Shown: positions 1 to 9,446, counted from the stretch's first letter. The stretch is 64,000 nucleotides of DNA from Erwinia rhapontici (GCF_012271765.1 NZ_VRKO01000018.1:186001-250000), one strand, 5' to 3'. Program-made: numbers and translations. Notes: generated by a model from the sequence alone, not told the origin.

Positions 1-250
1 CAAAGGTGCCCACCCCCTGCATACGGATCAGATACCCTTCGCTGGTGAGTTCGCGCAGCGCGCGGTTGATGGTCATACGGCTGACGCCGAGTTCATTGAC
101 CAGCTCGCTTTCTGACGGCACGCGCTGGTTGGCTTTCCACACCCCTTCACGGATCTGGCTGATAATCGCCTGCTTAACACGCAGGTAAATCGGAGCAGGC
201 TGATCGCTCATGGCTGCGGAGAGTTGTGAAATGGCAGTCTGCACGACCAT
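1..250 (-). CDS. hutC: Histidine utilisation repressor HutC (N-terminal part, cut by window edge)
   Basis: GntR/HutC-family repressor of histidine catabolism; urocanate is the usual inducer in this family. Only the first 83 codons lie in the window. Read from the ATG at 250 the protein starts MVVQTAISQLSAAMSDQPAP and continues into a GntR winged helix with the stretches VKQAIISQIREGVW, RVPSESELVNELGVSR and MTINRALRELTSEGYL. The UTRA effector domain lies beyond the left edge. The gene is divergent from hutH, and a copy of the putative HutC operator lies about 50 bp upstream of its start, which suggests autoregulation. The identification is firm because of the winged-helix sequence and the hutH/hutU neighbours. 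Confidence 0.93.
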   Translation of the reverse strand, partial: MVVQTAISQLSAAMSDQPAPIYLRVKQAIISQIREGVWKANQRVPSESELVNELGVSRMTINRALRELTSEGYLIRMQGVGTF

Positions 251-302
251 AGCGGATTCCTTAATTATCTGATAACGGAAGTTTACGGGCTAAAACCTGA
301 TA

Positions 303-312
303 TGTATAGACA
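303..312. promoter_or_regulatory. Putative HutC operator, copy 1 (hutC side)
   Basis: The 10-mer TGTATAGACA occurs here, again at 461-470, and as its exact reverse complement TGTCTATACA at 531-540. Known HutC operators in enterics and pseudomonads contain a TGTATAGACA-like core. This copy is 53 bp upstream of the hutC start codon, placed to control the repressor gene itself. Confidence 0.7.
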
Positions 313-441
313 TCCGGACCGCACCTGAATAAAGCATGATGCCCTGATGCAGTGCAAACCCGAAAGCCTGCTGTGCGCGGGCTGCTGGAAAAATCCCCGG
401 TTAAACACACATTTTCTCCGAAATCGTTTTTGTGACGCAGC

Positions 442-457
442 TGGCACAACTCTTGCT
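442..457 (+). promoter_or_regulatory. Sigma-54 promoter for hutHU
   Basis: The sequence TGGCACAACTCTTGCT matches the sigma-54 consensus TGGCAC(A/G)-N4-TTGC(A/T) at every defined position, with GG at 43-44 and GC at 55-56 of the 400s block separated by exactly 10 bp. The expected start site is about 12 bp further on, near 468, inside the HutC operator at 461-470. This predicts RpoN-dependent transcription of hutH-hutU, fitting nitrogen control of histidine use, with HutC blocking the start site. I found no convincing enhancer (NtrC-like) site by eye upstream. Confidence 0.8.
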
Positions 458-460
458 GGT

Positions 461-470
461 TGTATAGACA
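461..470. promoter_or_regulatory. Putative HutC operator, copy 2 (hutH promoter)
   Basis: Second copy of TGTATAGACA, followed by a related partial half (ACTATACA, 473-480). It directly follows the sigma-54 promoter elements and would cover the transcription start, a repressing position. Confidence 0.75.
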
Positions 471-530
471 AGACTATACACATGTGTTTCACTCATTAAC
501 GTCTTCCTAACAAAACACAGCAACCTTAGT

Positions 531-540
531 TGTCTATACA
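531..540. promoter_or_regulatory. Putative HutC operator, copy 3 (overlaps hutH ribosome-binding region)
   Basis: TGTCTATACA is the reverse complement of the two other copies. It abuts the Shine-Dalgarno sequence GGAG (541-544) and lies 10 bp before the hutH ATG. A second operator inside the leader may allow looping or a roadblock. Confidence 0.65.
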
Positions 541-550
541 GGAGTATACC

Positions 551-2095
551 ATGTCACTGACTACGCATCATTGCCTGCTGACGCCGGGCAAGGTGGACCT
601 GGCCACCCTTAAAAGGATCTATCGCGGGGGTGTCACACTGGCGCTGGACGAAACGTCACGCAGCCGTATTCAGCAGGCGAGTGCCACGGTGGCCGCGATC
701 GTCAAAGAAGGCAAAGTGACCTACGGCATCAACACCGGTTTTGGCAAACTGGCGCAAACCACCATTCCAACGGAGCGCCTGGCCGAGCTGCAACGTAACC
801 TTGTTCTGTCACACAGCGTCGGGCTGGGTGATCTGCTGCCAGATGATGTTGTGCGCGTGATTATGGCGACCAAAGTCATCAGTCTGGCACGCGGTCATTC
901 AGGAATACGCATTGAACTTGTCGACGCACTGCTCGCCCTGTTTAACGCAGGCATCATGCCTTGCATCCCGGAGAAAGGCTCCGTTGGCGCCTCCGGCGAT
1001 TTGGCCCCGCTGGCACATCTGTCGCTGATGCTGCTGGGTGAAGGTGACGTCCGCGTACAGGGCAAACTGATACCTGCCACTGAAGGGCTGGCGATCGCCG
1101 GGCTGAAGCCCTTTGTGCTGGGACCCAAAGAGGGCCTGGCGCTACTCAACGGTACCCAGGTGTCGACGGCGCTGGCACTGCGCGGACTGTTCGAGGGGGA
1201 GAATGTGTTTGCCGCCGGGTTGGTGGCGGGCGCTCTGTCGCTGGAAGCCATTAAAGGCTCGATCAAACCTTTCGATCACCGTATTCATGAAGCGCGTGGT
1301 CAGCAGGGTCAGATTGACGTGGCCGCTGCGGTGTCAGCGCTTCTGGAAGGCAGTGAAATCCTCACTTCGCATGCCAACTGTGGCCGCGTGCAGGACCCCT
1401 ACTCCATTCGCTGTGTCCCACAGGTGATGGGCGCCTGCCTCGATAACCTCAATCATGCGGCGAAAGTGTTACAGATTGAAGCTAATGCCGCCTCCGATAA
1501 CCCGCTGGTGTTTACCGACACCGGCGAAGTGATTTCCGGCGGTAACTTCCACGCCGAGCCGGTGGCGTTTGCCGCCGATATCATCGCACTGGCCGTTGCC
1601 GAAATCGGTGCCATCTCTGAGCGTCGCCTGGCGCTGCTGCTGGATACCGGCCTTTCCGGTCTGCCGCCGTTCCTGGTGAACGATGGTGGGGTGAACTCCG
1701 GCTTTATGATCGCTCAGGTGACCGCCGCTGCGCTGGCCTCTGAAAACAAATCGCTGGCCCATCCGGGCAGCGTCGACAGCCTGCCCACCTCCGCAAACCA
1801 GGAAGATCACGTTTCCATGGCAACCTACGCCGCCCGTCGTCTGGGCGCGATGTGTTTTAACACCGCTGCCGTGGTCGGCATCGAAGCGATGGCCGCTGCG
1901 CAGGGTATTGATTTTATCCGCCCGCTGCACAGCTCCCCTCAGCTGGAAAACGTGCTCGCCGCCATCCGCGAACGCGTGCCTTACCTGGAAAAAGACCGCC
2001 TGATGGCACCGGATATCGAGCAGATGCGTCTGTGGGCTGGCGCGGATCGCTGGCCGGATATGATCGCCGCCCTGCAACCCTCACGCGCGCGCTAA
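551..2095 (+). CDS. hutH: Histidine ammonia-lyase
   Basis: Cytoplasmic enzyme for the first step of histidine breakdown: L-histidine to trans-urocanate plus ammonia. The 514-residue product has the usual family length. The Ala147-Ser148-Gly149 triad in [14 protein letters not shown] forms the autocatalytic MIO electrophile, and YGINTGFG at about 58-65 is the conserved active-site loop. The ATG at 551 is preferred over a TTG seven codons upstream at 530, because 551 has GGAG six bases before it and the TTG lies inside the operator. It is the first gene of hutH-hutU, with 24 bp to hutU. hutI and hutG are not in the window and may lie left of hutC. Confidence 0.97.
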   Translation: MSLTTHHCLLTPGKVDLATLKRIYRGGVTLALDETSRSRIQQASATVAAIVKEGKVTYGINTGFGKLAQTTIPTERLAELQRNLVLSHSVGLGDLLPDDVVRVIMATKVISLARGHSGIRIELVDALLALFNAGIMPCIPEKGSVGASGDLAPLAHLSLMLLGEGDVRVQGKLIPATEGLAIAGLKPFVLGPKEGLALLNGTQVSTALALRGLFEGENVFAAGLVAGALSLEAIKGSIKPFDHRIHEARGQQGQIDVAAAVSALLEGSEILTSHANCGRVQDPYSIRCVPQVMGACLDNLNHAAKVLQIEANAASDNPLVFTDTGEVISGGNFHAEPVAFAADIIALAVAEIGAISERRLALLLDTGLSGLPPFLVNDGGVNSGFMIAQVTAAALASENKSLAHPGSVDSLPTSANQEDHVSMATYAARRLGAMCFNTAAVVGIEAMAAAQGIDFIRPLHSSPQLENVLAAIRERVPYLEKDRLMAPDIEQMRLWAGADRWPDMIAALQPSRAR

Positions 2096-2119
2096 GCCCA
2101 TATTGAGAAGGAATACACC

Positions 2120-3805
2120 ATGACTGAATCTGTAAAAAATGCCGTCGCCCGTACCATACGCGCCCCGCACGGCAGTGAACTGCACTGTGCTAACTGGCTG
2201 ATTGAAGCTGCTTATCGCATGATCCAGAACAACCTTGACCCGGATGTTGCTGAGCGCCCGGAAGACCTGGTGGTTTATGGCGGCATTGGCAAAGCAGCAC
2301 GGAACTGGGAGTGCTTTGAGCAGATCCTGCGATCGCTGAAAGCGCTGAAACCGGAAGAGACGCTGCTGGTGCAGTCCGGCAAACCGGTGGGCGTATTCCG
2401 CACCCATGCCGATGCGCCACGCGTGCTGATTGCCAACTCTAACCTTGTGCCGCACTGGGCCACCTGGGACCACTTCCATGAGCTGGATAAAGCCGGGCTG
2501 ATGATGTACGGCCAGATGACTGCCGGCTCCTGGATCTACATCGGTGCGCAGGGCATTGTGCAGGGGACGTTTGAAACCTTCGTGGAGGCCGGGCGCCAGC
2601 ATTATCAGGGCGATCTTGCCGGTAAATGGATCCTGACCGCCGGGCTAGGCGGGATGGGCGGCGCACAGCCTCTGGCGGGCGTGCTGGCCGGTGCCTCCGT
2701 GCTGGCGATAGAGTGCCAGGAGTCCCGTATTGATTTCCGTCTGCGCACCCGTTATCTGGATTACAAAGCCTTTAGCATCAATGAAGCCCTGGAAATTATC
2801 GACCGGGCAAACAAAGAGAAACGCGCGATTTCTGTCGGCCTGCTGGGTAACGCGGCCGAAATCCTGCCAGAGCTGGTGAAACGTGCGAAAGCCGGCGGCA
2901 TGAAGCCGGATATCGTCACCGATCAAACCTCTGCCCACGACCCGATCAACGGCTACCTGCCTGCGGGCTGGGATCTGGCGCGTTGGGAATCCACCCGCAA
3001 GACCGATGCAAAAGCCGTAGAAAAAGCCGCCCGTGCCTCAATGGCAGTCCATGTTCAGGCGATGCTCGACTTCTGCCATATGGGCATTCCGACGGTGGAT
3101 TACGGCAATAATATTCGACAGGTTGCCCTGGACGAAGGGGTGAAAAATGCCTTTGATTTCCCAGGCTTTGTTCCTGCTTATATTCGCCCCCTGTTCTGTG
3201 AAGGCAAAGGTCCCTTCCGCTGGGTCGCCCTGTCCGGTGACCCGGAAGATATCTACAAGACCGATGCCAAACTGAAAGAGCTGTTCCCGGATCACAGCAA
3301 CCTGCATCGCTGGCTGGATATGGCGCAGGAGCGCATCGCTTTCCAGGGTCTGCCTGCCCGCATCTGCTGGCTGGGGTTGGGTGAGCGTCATCTTGCCGGG
3401 CTGGCCTTCAACGAAATGGTGCGCAACGGTGAGCTAAAAGCACCGGTGGTTATCGGTCGTGACCACCTTGACTGCGGTTCGGTGGCTTCCCCTAACCGTG
3501 AAACCGAAGCGATGATGGATGGATCGGATGCCGTGTCGGACTGGCCGCTGCTGAACGCCCTGCTGAACACCGCTGGCGGGGCCACCTGGGTCAGTCTGCA
3601 TCATGGCGGTGGCGTCGGGATGGGCTTCTCACAGCATGCTGGCGTGGTGATTGTTGCAGACGGCACCCCGGAAGCTGATGTGCGCCTCGGGCGCGTACTG
3701 TGGAACGACCCGGCTACCGGCGTGATGCGCCATGCGGATGCGGGTTACGAAACAGCCAAAGCCTGTGCCCGCAAGCACGAGCTAAATCTTCCCATGATCA
3801 AATAA
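2120..3805 (+). CDS. hutU: Urocanate hydratase (urocanase)
   Basis: Converts urocanate to 4-imidazolone-5-propionate using tightly bound NAD+ as electrophile, the second step of histidine degradation, in the cytoplasm. At 561 residues it has full family length. The NAD-binding glycine-rich segment [15 protein letters not shown] is at about 173-187, and the conserved [16 protein letters not shown] block is near residue 495. AGAAGG is followed by the ATG at 2120. It is the second and last gene of the hut transcript, closed by the terminator at 3812. Confidence 0.97.
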   Translation: MTESVKNAVARTIRAPHGSELHCANWLIEAAYRMIQNNLDPDVAERPEDLVVYGGIGKAARNWECFEQILRSLKALKPEETLLVQSGKPVGVFRTHADAPRVLIANSNLVPHWATWDHFHELDKAGLMMYGQMTAGSWIYIGAQGIVQGTFETFVEAGRQHYQGDLAGKWILTAGLGGMGGAQPLAGVLAGASVLAIECQESRIDFRLRTRYLDYKAFSINEALEIIDRANKEKRAISVGLLGNAAEILPELVKRAKAGGMKPDIVTDQTSAHDPINGYLPAGWDLARWESTRKTDAKAVEKAARASMAVHVQAMLDFCHMGIPTVDYGNNIRQVALDEGVKNAFDFPGFVPAYIRPLFCEGKGPFRWVALSGDPEDIYKTDAKLKELFPDHSNLHRWLDMAQERIAFQGLPARICWLGLGERHLAGLAFNEMVRNGELKAPVVIGRDHLDCGSVASPNRETEAMMDGSDAVSDWPLLNALLNTAGGATWVSLHHGGGVGMGFSQHAGVVIVADGTPEADVRLGRVLWNDPATGVMRHADAGYETAKACARKHELNLPMIK

Positions 3806-3811
3806 CCCCAC

Positions 3812-3840
3812 ACGGGCCTGCTCTCAGGCCCGTTTTTCTC
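3812..3840 (+). terminator. Rho-independent terminator of hutHU
   Basis: Perfect 9-bp stem ACGGGCCTG/CAGGCCCGT with a CTCT loop, followed by TTTTCTC, seven bases after the hutU stop codon. Confidence 0.92.
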
Positions 3841-3928
3841 TGCACCTGCCCCTTTCCTTATCCGTTTTATGCTAACTTATTTTGTGCCCGCTACTGGATA
3901 GCAAAGCCCCTGACAGGAGAAGTAATCT

Positions 3929-5083
3929 ATGGTCATTCCCGTTTCGCTGATTGATGAAGCCACTGGCTGGCGCAGGGCATTTCATGCCCGCCCGGAGCTT
4001 GGCTATCAGGAGCATCATACGTCGCAAGCGGTGGCGGAACAGCTTACAGCGATGGGGCTTCAGGTGCATCGTGGCCTGGCGGGGACGGGCGTCGTCGGGA
4101 CGTTGGAAAACGGCCCCGGCCCGACCATTGGTCTGCGCGCTGATATGGACGCACTGCCGATGACCGAACTGGGAAACCCGCCGCACCGCTCCACGCAGCC
4201 GGGCGTGATGCATGCCTGTGGCCACGATGGCCACACGGCAATACTGCTGGCAACGGCCAGACACCTCAGCACCACCCGATGTTTTAGCGGCACCGTTCAC
4301 TTTGTCTTTCAGCCTGCGGAAGAAAACCTCGGCGGTGCACGCCGCATGGTTGAAGACGGCTTGTTTACCCTGTTCCCGATGGATGCCATTTACGGTATGC
4401 ACAACTGGCCGGGCCTGCCTGCGGGCCATGTGGCGGTCAATGAAGGAGCGATGATGGCCTCGCTGGATTCGTTCGAAATCACGCTGAACGGACGCAGCTG
4501 TCATGCCGCCATGCCGGAAAACGGCGCAGACCCGATTGTCGCTGCTGCCCAACTGATTCTGGCGCTGCAAACCATCCCTGCACGTCGCCTGTCGCCGCTG
4601 GCCTCGGCGGTCGTCAGCATTACGCAGATTAACGGTGGCGAAGCGATCAACGTCATCCCGGAGACGGTGGTGCTGCGCGGCACGCTGCGCTGCCTGCAGG
4701 CGGATGTCCGTGTACGGGTACGCCAGATGATTGATGAGTTTGTCACCACCTTCACTCGCCCGCTGGGCATCGAAGGCAGCATTGTTTATCAGACGGATTA
4801 TCCGGTCACGGCGAATAATCCACAGGAAGCCGCGAAGGTGCGTGACTGTGCGCTGACGTTACTTCCCGCAGAGCAGGTGCACTGGAATGTTAACCCATCG
4901 ATGGCATCGGAAGATTTTGCCTGCATGCTGGAAGCCTGTCCCGGTGCCTATTTCTGGCTGGGGGCCGACGGTGAAACCCCTTCTGCACCGCTGCATAATG
5001 CTCGCTATGATTTTAACGATACGCTGATCGGCCCAGGTATTGCGCTGTGGACCGCCCTGGTCGGGCAGTTATTGCCCCGTTAG
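3929..5083 (+). CDS. M20 family amidohydrolase (hippurate hydrolase / IAA-amino acid hydrolase type)
   Basis: Metal-dependent hydrolase of N-acyl amino acids (M20D family, like HipO and plant ILR1). The 384-residue protein shows FHARPELGYQE, GLRADMDALPM, the metal-binding HACGHDGHTAILL, FQPAEE with the catalytic glutamate, and SEDFA near the C-terminus. There is no signal peptide, so it should be cytoplasmic. The ATG at 3929 follows AGGAG with an 11-base gap. It has the same strand as hut but lies behind the hut terminator, so it is a separate transcript. The substrate cannot be told from sequence. The last ~23 bp of the gene recur downstream in a tandem duplication (5194-5216). Confidence 0.85.
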   Translation: MVIPVSLIDEATGWRRAFHARPELGYQEHHTSQAVAEQLTAMGLQVHRGLAGTGVVGTLENGPGPTIGLRADMDALPMTELGNPPHRSTQPGVMHACGHDGHTAILLATARHLSTTRCFSGTVHFVFQPAEENLGGARRMVEDGLFTLFPMDAIYGMHNWPGLPAGHVAVNEGAMMASLDSFEITLNGRSCHAAMPENGADPIVAAAQLILALQTIPARRLSPLASAVVSITQINGGEAINVIPETVVLRGTLRCLQADVRVRVRQMIDEFVTTFTRPLGIEGSIVYQTDYPVTANNPQEAAKVRDCALTLLPAEQVHWNVNPSMASEDFACMLEACPGAYFWLGADGETPSAPLHNARYDFNDTLIGPGIALWTALVGQLLPR

Positions 5084-5308
5084 AACCGCGTATTCAACAC
5101 CGGGCGAGGCATGCCTCGCCCCTACAGCGATTCCAGATAAAAGGGCTTTCGGATCCGGTCCATCCGTTCCAGATAAGGGGGATCTCGTCGGGGTCGGGCC
5201 GTTATTGCCTCGTTAAATCCGGCATTCAACACCGGGCGAGGCATGCCTCGCCCCTACAGCGGTTAACGATGATGAGGGATTGGTAGGGGTCGGGCATGCC
5301 CGACCCGA
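5061..5308. repeat. Tandem duplication carrying two intergenic palindromes, plus a third palindrome
   Basis: The 3' end of the M20 gene and the following spacer (from 5061, TCGGGCAGTTATTGC) recur about 133 bp later (from 5194, TCGGGCCGTTATTGC). Each copy runs into the perfect 20-bp palindrome GGGCGAGGCATGCCTCGCCC (5102-5121 and 5234-5253) followed by CTACAGCG. A third palindrome with other arms, GGGTCGGGCATGCCCGACCC, is at 5287-5306, preceded by GTA, so it lies in the opposite orientation. They sit between two convergent genes and could act as a bidirectional terminator or mRNA-end stabiliser. Confidence 0.85.
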
Positions 5309-5322
5309 ATGCGGCGCGGGTG

Positions 5323-6300
5323 TTAATAGCCCGCCGAATCGATCTGCGCTAACGCGCCATCCAGATCAATCGCCCGCCCGGTAGCGAGGTAACAACAGGC
5401 AATCTGCAAACGCAGCGACTGGGGCACCGGCACTTGGCGATCCAGGCAACGACGGATCCATGCGGCCGTGGTGGCCGCATCTTTAGCTGAAGGCAGATGG
5501 TCAGCGCTCAGCACAACTTCTTCCTGCCGGGACAACAGCGCACGCGTGTCTTCTCCAGCAATCAGCGTTATCGACGGGCACCGCTGCGGGCTGGCGTACA
5601 CTTCCCCTTCCGTACCGTTCAGCAACAAACCCCGCCCGCCAACGGCGCTGAAAAATGTTGCCACGCGCGGGATATACTCCGGATGCGAAACGCTGGCCAA
5701 CCGCAGCGCCGCATCGGCGGCAAACGGCGTTGCCAGCTTGGCCAGCGTATGCGCACTGTTACGCACCCCCATACGCCAGCGCAACGCCAGCTGCTGCTCC
5801 ATGGGCTGGCAAAGCGTGCCAATAGTGATAAACACCAGCTCACCGGCATCCAGCTTCGCCTGTGCTTCTTCCAGGGTGGAAACAGCGGGTATATCCAGCG
5901 CTGCAAAGACCGCCTCGCTGGTGATGCGGGTCGGATCGTCGCTAACGCCGTGAACCAGCACCGGGAAGCCCAGACGCGACAGCAGCAGCGCCAGCAGCGG
6001 CGTCAGGTTTCCCTGACGGCGTGCCCCGTTGTAACTCGGGATCACGATGGGCATCGGTCGCTGTGCAGGCGGTATCAGGCGCGGCATCTGCTGCTGCATC
6101 GCCTGGTAGAAGCCCAGCATCTCCCCTTCGCCTTCGCCTTTAATACGCAGGGCAATCAGCAGAGCACCCAGTTCAAGATCCGGTACCTCGCCGTTCAGTA
6201 TCCGGCGATAAAGCTCGCACGCGGTATCCGCATCAATATCGCGGGCATGATTCTTACCGCGTCCGACCTCTTTGATGATTTTTTTATAGTCCATGCTCAT
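5323..6300 (-). CDS. ybiB: YbiB, glycosyltransferase-fold nucleic-acid-binding protein (TrpD2 type)
   Basis: Homologue of E. coli YbiB, a protein with the anthranilate phosphoribosyltransferase (TrpD) fold that lacks that activity and binds nucleic acids; in E. coli it is made from the LexA-controlled dinG-ybiB transcript. The 325-residue protein has the helical N-terminal domain (ELYRRILNGEVPDLELGALLIALRIKGE) and the nucleoside-phosphorylase-like domain after about residue 75. It starts 21 bp after dinG stops, on the same strand, so co-transcription under the dinG LexA box is likely. An alternative ATG lies two codons inside the annotated start. Confidence 0.92.
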   Translation of the reverse strand: MSMDYKKIIKEVGRGKNHARDIDADTACELYRRILNGEVPDLELGALLIALRIKGEGEGEMLGFYQAMQQQMPRLIPPAQRPMPIVIPSYNGARRQGNLTPLLALLLSRLGFPVLVHGVSDDPTRITSEAVFAALDIPAVSTLEEAQAKLDAGELVFITIGTLCQPMEQQLALRWRMGVRNSAHTLAKLATPFAADAALRLASVSHPEYIPRVATFFSAVGGRGLLLNGTEGEVYASPQRCPSITLIAGEDTRALLSRQEEVVLSADHLPSAKDAATTAAWIRRCLDRQVPVPQSLRLQIACCYLATGRAIDLDGALAQIDSAGY

Positions 6301-6321
6301 GTTTTTGCTCAGTAAAAAGGG

Positions 6322-8484
6322 TTAACGACGACGGCGCGGCGCGGGTTTCTTCTTCGCGGCCGGGGTTACGGCTTTTGGCAGTTCACCTTCCGGCATCGGA
6401 GGCTGCGCGATGGGGAACACCGGCAGCGCCCCCAGCAGGCGTGCACCATAGCTTTTGCTGATCAAGCGCCGATCGTAAATCACAATCTCGCCAAAGCAAT
6501 CATGGCTGCGGATCAACCTCCCGACCTGCTGGATGAGGTTAAACGAGGCGCTGGGCAGGCTTTGCACTTCAAACGGATAGCGCTTGAGGCTTTTTAGCCA
6601 CTCTCCCTCTGTCAAAATAACCGGACTGTCTATCGGGGGGAAAGCGATTTTATGAATATGGACCTGAGAAAGCAGGTCACCTTTCAGATCCAGCCCCTCC
6701 GCAAAGGACTGTAATCCCACCAGAACGCTGGTTTCCCCCTGCTCTACGCGTTTACGGTGCAGCGCCACCAGCGCCGGGCGTGGCTTATCGCCCTGCACCA
6801 GCATCATCAGGCGCAACTCGGGCAGGTAAGCGAGGAATTGATGCATGGCGCGACCACTGGCGAACAGCACCAGGATACCTTTATGGGCCGCCAGCTTAAT
6901 TTGATGACGAAAGAAGTGCGCCATTTCCGCCAGATGCATCACTTCGTTCGCCAGCATCGGCTCGTACTTCATCTGCGGGATAATCAGCTGCCCCTGAGCC
7001 ACATGATTAAACGGCGAATCGAGGGCGACAAAGCGGTCTCCGACTTTCTCACTCAAGCCGGACATCTCCTGCAGACGCTGGAAACTGTTTAACGAGCGCA
7101 GCGTCGCCGAGGTCACCACCACATGCGGGATCTTGCGCCACAGCAACTTTTCCAGCTGTTCACTGACGCGTATCCCGGCGCAGTGAAACATCAGATGCGC
7201 GCTACCGTCGCGGATTTCCCGTGTGACCCATTTCGACACCGGGGCGCCGGATGCCTGCTCCATTGCCGCCAGTCGCCACAGCTTGCTGCTGGCTTCAAAC
7301 CAGCCCAGCGCACGGTTCATCTGGATCAGCGTACGGTGCAGGCGCACTACGTCAAACTGGCCGGTTTTCTCGCTGAGGTCATTCATCATCCCTTCCGCCA
7401 ACCCACGCAGCGCATCGCTGAGTTTGAAAAGGCGGGCGCAGATTGTCAGGATCTCTTCGGGCAGCAGCCCCATCTCAAAGCGATATTCGCCCTCCTGCCC
7501 TTCCGGCGGCAGATACAGGCCTAAGATTTGCGACAGCATCTGTAACTGCTCACGCACCTCTTCGCAGTGGGCTTTGAGCTTGTCCGGGTGGCTAAGGGAC
7601 GGCGGGCGTTTCGGACGAAACTGCGCCAGGCACTGCTCCACCAGGCGGCAGAACAGATCCAGTTGTAACACGGTCCAGCCTGGGGTGATTTCGCCGCTCA
7701 TCTCCAGCGCATCGCGTGCCACATCCGGTAAATGGTGGCCTTCATCCAGCACCAGAAGCAGGTTTTTCGGCGGTGGCAGCACGGATTCTGTTTCCAGTGC
7801 GGCCATCACCAGGGCGTGATTCGCCACCACCACGTCCGCATCTTCGATTTCACGCCGCGCCACATAAAACGGGCATTCACGGAACCAGTTGCAGTTACTG
7901 CCGAGGCAGTTGGCTTTATCGGTGCTCAGGCGTTGCCAGAGGGAGTCTTCAATATTTTCCGCACAGTGATCGCGCAGTCCATCCCACTGATAGCGCTTGA
8001 GGGATTTTTCCAGTTCAGTGCAGATGACCCGCTCATCTTTGCTGGCGGTCATATCGTCATCGAGGAACAGCAGCAGATCGCCCTGATTTTCTTCATCTGT
8101 TGCCAGCGCCGACAGATTGCGCGGACACACGTAACGACCACGACCAAACGCCGCAGTGAACTTCAGATCGGGAATAATTTTCTTCAGCAGGGGCAGATCC
8201 TTACTGAAAATCTGATCCTGTAAGGCCACGTTAGCGGTGCTGACCACCAGCGGTTTTTCCTCAGCGCGGCTGACAGCAATACCGGGGATCAGGTAGGAGA
8301 GGGTTTTCCCCACCCCGGTCGGCGCTTCAATTGCCAGATGACGACCGTCGTCCCCCGCCAGCGTTTTCGCGACCTCGGCAATCATCTGCCGCTGCGGCGC
8401 ACGCGGAATAAAATCGGGAACTTGCTGTTGCAGGGCTTTATACCACCCGGCAATTTGCGTTTTTAACGCGACAGTTAACGCCAT
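6322..8484 (-). CDS. dinG: ATP-dependent DNA helicase DinG
   Basis: SOS-induced 5'-3' superfamily 2 helicase with an iron-sulfur cluster, related to XPD, acting on R-loops and replication-blocking structures. Walker A is EAPTGVGKT (about 53-61). The cluster cysteines are Cys120, Cys193, Cys198 and Cys204. The Walker B/DEAH box reads DEGHH, and the C-terminal helicase motif QQVGRLIRS is present. I chose the ATG at 8484 (MALTVALK) to match the E. coli start; an ATC ATG lies three codons upstream. The 720-residue product ends in a basic tail (KKKPAPRRRR). A perfect LexA box sits 26 bp upstream. Confidence 0.96.
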   Translation of the reverse strand: MALTVALKTQIAGWYKALQQQVPDFIPRAPQRQMIAEVAKTLAGDDGRHLAIEAPTGVGKTLSYLIPGIAVSRAEEKPLVVSTANVALQDQIFSKDLPLLKKIIPDLKFTAAFGRGRYVCPRNLSALATDEENQGDLLLFLDDDMTASKDERVICTELEKSLKRYQWDGLRDHCAENIEDSLWQRLSTDKANCLGSNCNWFRECPFYVARREIEDADVVVANHALVMAALETESVLPPPKNLLLVLDEGHHLPDVARDALEMSGEITPGWTVLQLDLFCRLVEQCLAQFRPKRPPSLSHPDKLKAHCEEVREQLQMLSQILGLYLPPEGQEGEYRFEMGLLPEEILTICARLFKLSDALRGLAEGMMNDLSEKTGQFDVVRLHRTLIQMNRALGWFEASSKLWRLAAMEQASGAPVSKWVTREIRDGSAHLMFHCAGIRVSEQLEKLLWRKIPHVVVTSATLRSLNSFQRLQEMSGLSEKVGDRFVALDSPFNHVAQGQLIIPQMKYEPMLANEVMHLAEMAHFFRHQIKLAAHKGILVLFASGRAMHQFLAYLPELRLMMLVQGDKPRPALVALHRKRVEQGETSVLVGLQSFAEGLDLKGDLLSQVHIHKIAFPPIDSPVILTEGEWLKSLKRYPFEVQSLPSASFNLIQQVGRLIRSHDCFGEIVIYDRRLISKSYGARLLGALPVFPIAQPPMPEGELPKAVTPAAKKKPAPRRRR

Positions 8485-8509
8485 GACAATCACTTCCAGC
8501 TAAACAAGG

Positions 8510-8525
8510 CTGTATTTTTACACAG
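8510..8525. promoter_or_regulatory. LexA (SOS) box of dinG-ybiB
   Basis: CTGTATTTTTACACAG has the CTGT-N8-ACAG layout of the LexA operator with an AT-rich centre. It lies 26 bp before the dinG start codon, as expected for an SOS gene. Confidence 0.9.
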
Positions 8526-8552
8526 TATTGCGGCGGCGTCAGCCTGCAAACG

Positions 8553-9446
8553 TTAATCTCCTGCGGCGGCTTGCAGTTTCAGCAGGTCACGCAGGGCACG
8601 GATCGGAACTTCCCGGCTGCGGCCACGACGAAAAATCAGGGAAAATGCTGCACGATAGTTGAACTGTTCCGGTGACAGACGCCGCAACCGGCCCTCAGCC
8701 ACCCATGACCGCGCGCAGTGCTCCGGCAGGTAACCAATATACTTACCAGAAAGGATAAGAATCAGCTGCGCTTCGATGCTTTCCACAGAGGCGCTACTGT
8801 CTTTAAAGCCGCGCCGCGCCAGCTCGCTCTGATTCCAGTAGCTGCGAGTCACGAAGCCCACATTTTGCAGGTCATCCAGGGTGTGGCGGGCAAACAGCGA
8901 ATGGCTGTCGCTACAGTAAAGCCAGTGCTGTTCATGGTGCAGCGGCACTGTCACCAGATTATTCACGTTCACCGGGAAATGCCCGATGGCCAGGTCAAGG
9001 CGGTTATCCAGCACCTGCTGCTGCAACTCATTCGGGTCACGTACCGCCAGGCTGAGGTAGATCGCCGGAAAGCGGTCACTGAACTGACGCAGGGTATCGG
9101 CCAGATGCAGTCGGTCATCCGTGGCGATGGAGTCCACGACGCCAAGTGAAAACACGCCACCCTGCTCATTCTTCAGCCCGTCCACCTGGCGGTCAAAGTC
9201 CTGCAAGGTATCCAGCAATTGCAGGCTGTATTGCAGATACTGTTCGCCTTTTTCTGTCAGTGAAAATCCTGCCCGCCCGCGTCGGCACAGCACGAAACCC
9301 AGCTGTTGCTCCAGCTCACTCATATAGGCGCTGATCGCAGGCGTGGTCATATTCAGCTCCTGCTGGGCGCGGGAGTAGCCCTGGCAGCGCGCCACACAGA
9401 CAAACACACTCAATAGTTTCAGATTGGGTAAACGGTTGAGGCTCAC
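8553..9446 (-). CDS. LysR-family transcriptional regulator
   Basis: The N-terminal winged helix (LLSVFVCVARCQGYSRAQQELNMTTPAISAYMSELEQQLG) is followed by a substrate-binding domain (GVFSLGVVDSIATDD onward). I prefer the GTG at 9446, preceded by GGAACG, which gives the usual short lead of about ten residues before the HTH; an in-frame ATG at 9488 would add 14 residues without a clear ribosome site. It is divergent from the alcohol dehydrogenase at 9579 and probably controls it. The inducer is unknown. Confidence 0.88.
   Translation of the reverse strand: MSLNRLPNLKLLSVFVCVARCQGYSRAQQELNMTTPAISAYMSELEQQLGFVLCRRGRAGFSLTEKGEQYLQYSLQLLDTLQDFDRQVDGLKNEQGGVFSLGVVDSIATDDRLHLADTLRQFSDRFPAIYLSLAVRDPNELQQQVLDNRLDLAIGHFPVNVNNLVTVPLHHEQHWLYCSDSHSLFARHTLDDLQNVGFVTRSYWNQSELARRGFKDSSASVESIEAQLILILSGKYIGYLPEHCARSWVAEGRLRRLSPEQFNYRAAFSLIFRRGRSREVPIRALRDLLKLQAAAGD

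Noticed and set aside
530-550. Longer hutH starting at a TTG
   Set aside because: The TTG lies in the operator copy and lacks a ribosome site; the ATG at 551 has GGAG and fits the family start.
5497-6315. 272-codon plus-strand ORF opposite ybiB
   Set aside because: Antisense shadow of a well-supported gene in GC-rich DNA, with low-complexity Gln/Arg composition.
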